Shown one piece after another: positions 58,980 to 64,000 of a stretch of 64,000 bases of DNA; position 1 is the first letter of the stretch; each line of letters opens with the position of its first letter. The stretch spans positions 6,474,747-6,538,746 of the forward strand of contig NC_064044.1 of assembly GCF_932526225.1 (NCBI RefSeq), given 5' to 3'. The translations under genes and the position numbers were made by a program. Under the pieces are notes generated by a model. That model searched no databases. It was not told where the DNA came from and was given only the letters and a program-made list of their open reading frames with translations. The DNA comes from Nematostella vectensis. Its lineage: Eukaryota; Cnidaria; Anthozoa; Actiniaria; Edwardsiidae.

Positions 58980-59030
58980 CCCTGAACTATCCGTTTTTGA
59001 TAGAGGTTGTTCGCTATATGGAGGTCAAGG
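58980..59030 (+). repeat. Right remainder of the 65-bp tandem array
   Basis: CCTGAACTATCCGTTTTTGATAGAGG followed by TCGCTATATGGAGGTCAAGG matches the units at 56930-57131. Confidence 0.8.
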
Positions 59031-59144
59031 TAATTCGAAAGACCCGACACCAGCAGACTATTTTTCAAAATAGCCAAATAGCCGGGCAAAAACCGTATAA
59101 TGTTGAGACTGGAGTGATGGTTTAGTTAGGACAGTGATATAATT

Positions 59145-59244
59145 ATGTGGACTTTAACTGCACGGGTAATAGACTGTGCTAGCGTCCCGTCTTGACCCTA
59201 CTGGTGCCAATGTGTGTATGCTAGTGTGCTTTTAAAGTCCACAT
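59145..59244. repeat. 100-bp element with inverted ATGTGGACTTTAA ends
   Basis: ATGTGGACTTTAA (59145-59157) is mirrored by TTAAAGTCCACAT (59232-59244). It is probably a small MITE. Confidence 0.6.
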
Positions 59245-61224
59245 TTATGTATGCATACTGGCAAAGATAGTTTGGCTATCCGACGGAGTATTAAACTACA
59301 AAGGTCGCATGCGTGATCCGCACAATTGGCATCACGCTAGCCCGGTCGCAGCTCTAGATCCCACATGGATCTAAGCGGTGGTTTAAGGCACTTCGTTCGA
59401 GACAAAGTCGCCCTTCAGTTTATTGCCGATGAAGTTTAACTGAGGCAAACCAGCTATGCCCAGAAATTCCTCAAAATAGAGGGGTTGATAGACACACAAT
59501 TCCCCCACACCCCTTCCCCCCTAAAATACACACACACTCCCCTGGATCCGCCTCTTATAGCACTGATGTACCCCAACCCCGCCATCCGCAGATACATATG
59601 AAGAAAACGTTGTCGTTGTGGGGGTCTGGTACCGAGGAAATTTAGTTTCTTTTCAGGGACCTTCTCAACTAATTAAAGATGGTCACAGTAACTGTTTTTC
59701 TCTTCTAGTTACAAGTCATAAAATTTACGAAGCCCCTGGGGTACGCCCACCTCAAAATTTACAAGAATCATGCAGATTTTCCAAATAAGGAATATATTAG
59801 TTTTCTTATATGTAAGTGACCACGTTTGGCAAAAACGACAATTTGGGGCTCAATTTTCTTGATATGGACCAGTAAGTATCAATTAACGTGAACTTTAGAA
59901 GCTTCTTAAGTATCAATTAACAACTACTAAATACTTTGAGAAGAAACCATTAAACATTATTACTTTTGTGTGAGGTTTAGGTCAACCGCACAATTCTACA
60001 CACACACCTTGTTTAGAATGGATGTGCCACATGCAACAATTTGCAAACTGCGCATATCTTGCGCGCACATAGCTTTAGAAAAACTCACCTGCACAACAAA
60101 ACCCAAAAATTCATACATTGGGCTTGTATTTAGCTTGAAGTGAAACTTCTTAAAAAACAAAGCTCTTGTCGATGATCTCAAGGACTACAGCTTCTGCTTA
60201 ATTTGTTGGACTTGTTTTGATTATACTGAATTGCCTTCACCTTTAGAGGCTTCGTCTGATTCAACTAAATCCTTTAAGGTAATCTTTAGATGGTATATCA
60301 CGTTGATTAGTAAAGGGGAAATACTTAATCGTTATCGGGATATTAAAATGTGTGATTTATTGTCCACCTCACCTCCGGTTCACCTCATACATACTAGTTA
60401 AAAGGACTATTATCCTGCCTCATGCTATATTCTTGGACACATAGTGGTCTAACACCAATATATATATAAACTAACTGTAACTGTAGCAAGTACCTTACGG
60501 TTCCCACGCCAACTAAAAACACACATTAAAATAAGGTGCGCAAAGCGCTATTAAAATACTATTACACGGTTTGAGAGATTGTTGTATAAGAAGAGGTTTG
60601 TACATGTTTATTTATATAATTCTACATCAATAGCCTTAAACAAGTCAAATTTGATTGAGCTCAGACTTGTTGATCTTGAGGGTTTATTGATTAAACCAAA
60701 GGGTAAAATAAAGCATTCTTTTTTGATTGATACATTTTTGTGAGCTGATTTTAGATACGAATACACTATGCTATAAATGCTGTTTAAAACATACCATTGT
60801 CAAATAGAGGGGTGTGACTTCATTCAATGACGAAATTATCATGAAACCTTTGCATATAAAATACTACTTGAAATTTCAGTGGTTACCTGACATTTTTACT
60901 ATTTTACTGAAGATTTAAAAAGTCCTAGACAAAATTGTTTGTTCTGTCGAAACTTATCAGTCAGTTTGATTATGATATTATTCAATAGACAAGGTGAAAT
61001 TATTAGTTACACTATTCAAAATTTAAAAAGAGACGTCAACCCCTTGAATGTAGCTCATGCCTCATCTGAAGCATCCTTTAAAATCATAAAGTGTCCTTAT
61101 TAGCATTTTTTTCTTTTAAATATAGACATAGCAACGGGAGGAAAGTTTAAAGGAAGCGACAGACTTTACAGGTACAAAGTCTACAAAAAAAACATTATTA
61201 GATCTGAACAACTACATTTTCAAG

Positions 61225-61334
61225 CAGGCCCTTAGAAAGGGGGGGGGGGGGGGTACGGTGGTTCGGAAGTAAGCGAAAACGGTCCGTTAAATGGTTAAAC
61301 GAGTCTCCCACTCAAAATCCTGGCTACGGGCCTG
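61225..61334. repeat. Short TIR element, CAGGCCCGTAGCC family
   Basis: It starts CAGGCCC and ends CCTGGCTACGGGCCTG, with a long G tract inside. A second copy begins at 63915 and runs out of the window. Confidence 0.6.
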
Positions 61335-62055
61335 TTAAGATTATCAGACGTTTGGCGAAAACTTTGTTGATATATCACTAACCGTTTATTGAAATCATTC
61401 ATGAATAAATAATAAGTATAAACCTTGATCCTTAATTATAGGCCTAGCGTGCAATAAATTATAAATACACATCGTCAATAGCAATGTTCAATACAAGATT
61501 CTCAAATATATCACTTGAATTTATTGATTGTAAGTTGAAATAGTCGCTATTATTAATTTTCATTCGTTTTCTCTTTACGGTAAAATTACATAATCATTCT
61601 AGATCGGTGCTATTATTCTCGTTATTTATTTATTAGTTTATATTTAACGGTGTTTGTGGGTGATGCGTGTTTCTTTTAGGTTACGCCCCTCGGGCATCGT
61701 GCTATCAATCGTGATCAAATATTATACATTCTCAGTGACGTTATATTGTCAATATAACGGCTTTTTTTTCGCTTGATTTCACAGGAAACGATGATCAGAT
61801 ACAAAAGTGTGGAACACGAGATGTTTATTCCTGCAAGCGAAACGCCATAGCGTTAACTGAATGACGTCAATAAAAACGCTAGAGCGGGTAGGCGTATATC
61901 ACGATGCGCCTGCGATTGGGCCGCTACATGATAACCAAGTCACGCATTAGACTACAAGCTATCGTTGAGAGAATGATCAATATCTAAGCCACGTTTGCTT
62001 CCATTAGCGGCCATTCGGTAAAAATTTACTGGGATTGCATCTTAAGTGTGTACCG

Positions 62056-63426
62056 ATGTTAAAAAGTATCGGTCTAGCCCCTTCTGCCCGTTTCCGCAAG
62101 CCGCAGTTCTATTCCAAAAATGATCTCCCATACACGAGGGAGATCGCTGCTTACCGAAGACCGCGAGTCACAATCAACGTCAGCGGTATGCGCTATGAGA
62201 CACACGAAGAGACACTGTCTAACTATCCCGAAACTTTACTCGGGTCACCCGAGCGTCGCCGAACACACTACGACGAAACCACGGACGAGTACTATTTCGA
62301 ACGCGACAAGCAGCTGTTTGACGCAATTCTGTTTTACTACCAGTCAAGGGGGATACTTGCTAAACCCGAGGGGGTGGAGGAGGAGGTGTTCATGCGAGAG
62401 GTGCAATTCTGGGGGCTTCAGGAGAAGCCGGAAGAAGCAAAGGAAGGAAATGAGGTTGTGCTACCAGAGTGTCCTTTTAAACGGAGATTTTGGCTATGGT
62501 TCGAGTATCCAAGGTCATCACGCATAGCTAAGGGGCTTGCACTGTGGTCAGTCTTCATTATCACGTTGTCAACTGTCTCATTTTGTGTGGAAACACTCCC
62601 GCAATTTCAACATGACAAAATCGAGAAGATCCGACATGCAACTTCTCATGCGCACAACAAGACCCTATTGCAACGCGTCAATGTAACAAAGGGCAACACC
62701 ACTGTCGAGGTACTTGTGAATAAGACCATACGAGGAGAAAGTACCACCTGGTCTACAGAAATAGTGGATCACTACTTTACGGATTACTGGTTTGTTATTG
62801 AGGCTTATTGCGTAGCGTGGTTCACGGTTGAGTTCGTGGTGCGAATGTGGGCGAGTCCTTGCACGTGGTTATTCGTCAAGTCTTGGTTTGGTGTTCTAGA
62901 CGTAGTCGCGATAGTCCCTTTCTACATTACCCTTGCGCTAAAGGAAAGCACTTACGATGTGCGGTCATTTGCGGTCATCCGCGCCCTGCGGTTATTCCGC
63001 GTCATTAGGATATTCAAATTGTCGCGTTACAGTGACGCGCTAAAGCTCCTGGTGAAAACCTTATACTCTAGCAGCGAACAACTTAGAAGTTTGCTTTTCT
63101 GTTTTCTTGTCGCTATTATCCTATTTTCAAGCATTATTTACTACGTTGACGATAAAGATAATATTCCCAGCATTCCTCACGCTTTCTGGTGGAGTGTCAT
63201 CACGATGACGTCGGTCGGATATGGTGACGTAGTACCGTCAACAATTGCGGGCAAGCTAGTGGGAAGCCTATGTGCAATGAGTGGCCTTATTTTGTTCTGC
63301 CTTCCCACTCCGGTACTGGTCTCAAATTTTATCAAGTATTATCTCGTAGCTGGCGCAACAGATCAGAGAAAAAAGATATTTGCCGAAAATTTGAAAGAAT
63401 TATTTCTTAGAAAATTAAAGGATTGA
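62056..63426 (+). CDS. Shaker (Kv1)-type voltage-gated potassium channel C, intronless
   Basis: A single exon of 456 residues from ATG 62056 (an upstream in-frame TTG at 62035 is not a likely start). T1 domain about 36-123 (RVTINVSGMRYETHEETLSNYPET), S1 164-182, a long S1-S2 loop with four N-glycosylation sequons (201, 209, 214, 222), S2 244-264, S3 277-294, S4 with charges at 309, 312, 315, 318, 321 and 324, S5 345-364, pore TMTSVGYGD, S6 with PTP at 417-419. The spacing from hinge Gly 410 to PTP is the usual six residues, unlike channels A and B. The filter residue equivalent to Shaker Thr 442 is Ser 386. The C-terminal tail is short and basic. It is a plasma-membrane potassium channel opened by depolarisation; homo- versus heteromeric assembly cannot be told from sequence. 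Confidence 0.97.
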   Translation: MLKSIGLAPSARFRKPQFYSKNDLPYTREIAAYRRPRVTINVSGMRYETHEETLSNYPETLLGSPERRRTHYDETTDEYYFERDKQLFDAILFYYQSRGILAKPEGVEEEVFMREVQFWGLQEKPEEAKEGNEVVLPECPFKRRFWLWFEYPRSSRIAKGLALWSVFIITLSTVSFCVETLPQFQHDKIEKIRHATSHAHNKTLLQRVNVTKGNTTVEVLVNKTIRGESTTWSTEIVDHYFTDYWFVIEAYCVAWFTVEFVVRMWASPCTWLFVKSWFGVLDVVAIVPFYITLALKESTYDVRSFAVIRALRLFRVIRIFKLSRYSDALKLLVKTLYSSSEQLRSLLFCFLVAIILFSSIIYYVDDKDNIPSIPHAFWWSVITMTSVGYGDVVPSTIAGKLVGSLCAMSGLILFCLPTPVLVSNFIKYYLVAGATDQRKKIFAENLKELFLRKLKD

Positions 63427-63621
63427 AATCCTTTGAATATATTAGTTACCTGACCATTTGATGTCTGAAGGGAGGAACGGATTTATTTCCTTCTCTATTT
63501 TATGGTTAGTTTGCATGCTCGCATGCTCGATGATGCCGCTGTGCCTTAAGCCAAGGCTTGTTGTTTTATTCTTTTAAAGATTTTTGCTTTTTTTGATTTT
63601 CGTCAAAGTTTCGTTACCGAC

Positions 63622-63807
63622 CAGGGCCGTAGCAGACCTCGAAATATTGAGAAGGGGGGGGGGGGTGGGGGGGGTGGCCACAGTAAAGAAACATTAAGAA
63701 AATATTGGGGACACAGCCACGCCCCTACTGGTCATTTCCTTATAATTTTTGAAAATATTGGGAGGGGGGCACGTTTCCCTAGCGCCCCACCCCCTGCTAC
63801 GGCCCTG
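63622..63807. mobile_element. Short TIR element, CAGGGCCGTAGCAG family
   Basis: CAGGGCCGTAGCAG and its inverse CTGCTACGGCCCTG bound 186 bp. CCGAC flanks both ends (63617-63621, 63808-63812), a 5-bp duplication. The interior matches 17268-17429. Confidence 0.85.
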
Positions 63808-63914
63808 CCGACCCGCCATCAAAATGGTTGGACCTTTATTCAGCCTCTATTCGCAAGTGTGGTTTTAAAAAGATACTTGGCCTTTTACAATCTCTCATCG
63901 ACTCGAAGTGATAA

Positions 63915-64000
63915 CAGGCCCGTAGCCAGGGGGGAGTTCGGAAGAACCCCCCCCCCCCCCCACTGGACTGGAAGGTCCGCTCTAATTATGGAAAAATTGG
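63915..64000. mobile_element. Left end of a CAGGCCCGTAGCC element, cut by window edge
   Basis: CAGGCCCGTAGCCAGGGGGG followed by GTTCGGAAG, also present in 61225-61334. The right end is outside the window. Confidence 0.6.

Larger units (their letters stand above)
59031..62055. other. Non-coding interval upstream of Shaker channel C
   Basis: AT-rich. It includes a small inverted repeat at 59145-59244, a short TIR element at 61225-61334 and, next to 62055, the presumed 5' flank of channel C. No other gene is seen. Confidence 0.5.
63427..64000. other. 3' flank of channel C with two small transposons
   Basis: Presumed 3' UTR followed by short TIR elements at 63622-63807 and from 63915 to the window edge. 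No further gene is seen. Confidence 0.5.

Noticed and set aside
62035-62055. Upstream in-frame TTG as start of Shaker channel C
   Set aside because: Animal genes rarely start at TTG, and an ATG lies seven codons downstream.

Overview
The window looks like nuclear DNA of an early-branching animal, most likely an anthozoan cnidarian of the Nematostella (sea anemone) kind. What is seen: AT-rich sequence, compact genes with short introns and canonical GT/AG boundaries, many small inverted-repeat transposons, minisatellites, decayed LINEs, and three intronless Shaker-type potassium channel genes. Expansion of intronless Shaker genes is known from sea anemones; the species call is an inference. There is nothing prokaryotic, and no CRISPR array or operon.

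Layout. (1) 1-3281, plus strand: 3' part of a nicotinic-type Cys-loop receptor gene (six exons, TM1-TM4), running off the left edge. (2) 4865-10703, plus: a six-exon gene whose splice phases join a Neuralized (NHR) domain to a complete caspase domain. I consider this unusual fusion the most interesting item here. (3) 11657-21659, plus: a nine-exon coiled-coil protein of about 812 residues with a UBAN-like segment (ABIN/NEMO/optineurin type, tentative). (4) 21.7-39.4 kb: gene-poor, with a CAY microsatellite, TTAA-type and Mutator- and hAT-like non-autonomous elements, a LINE reverse transcriptase fragment and a 53-bp minisatellite. (5) 39494-40954 plus and 44962-46299 minus: two convergent single-exon Shaker channels separated by 20-bp and 26-bp minisatellites. 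(6) 49317-50366, minus: a FAM221B-like zinc-binding-type protein. (7) 50.4-62 kb: gene-poor, with a dead LINE carrying a nested small transposon and a 1.85-kb inverted-repeat region. (8) 62056-63426, plus: a third Shaker channel.

How the genes relate. The receptor and three potassium channels are excitability genes. The NHR-caspase and the UBAN-like protein are adjacent and co-oriented, and both domain types belong to cell-death/ubiquitin/inflammatory signalling in other animals, so a functional link is possible but unproven. Two of the three Shaker paralogs carry one extra residue in S6 between the hinge glycine and the PxP motif, and the other two differences lie in the selectivity filter, which suggests functional divergence within the cluster.

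Exon boundaries were derived by hand from reading frames, splice consensus and phase agreement. No alignment, database search or transcript evidence was available.
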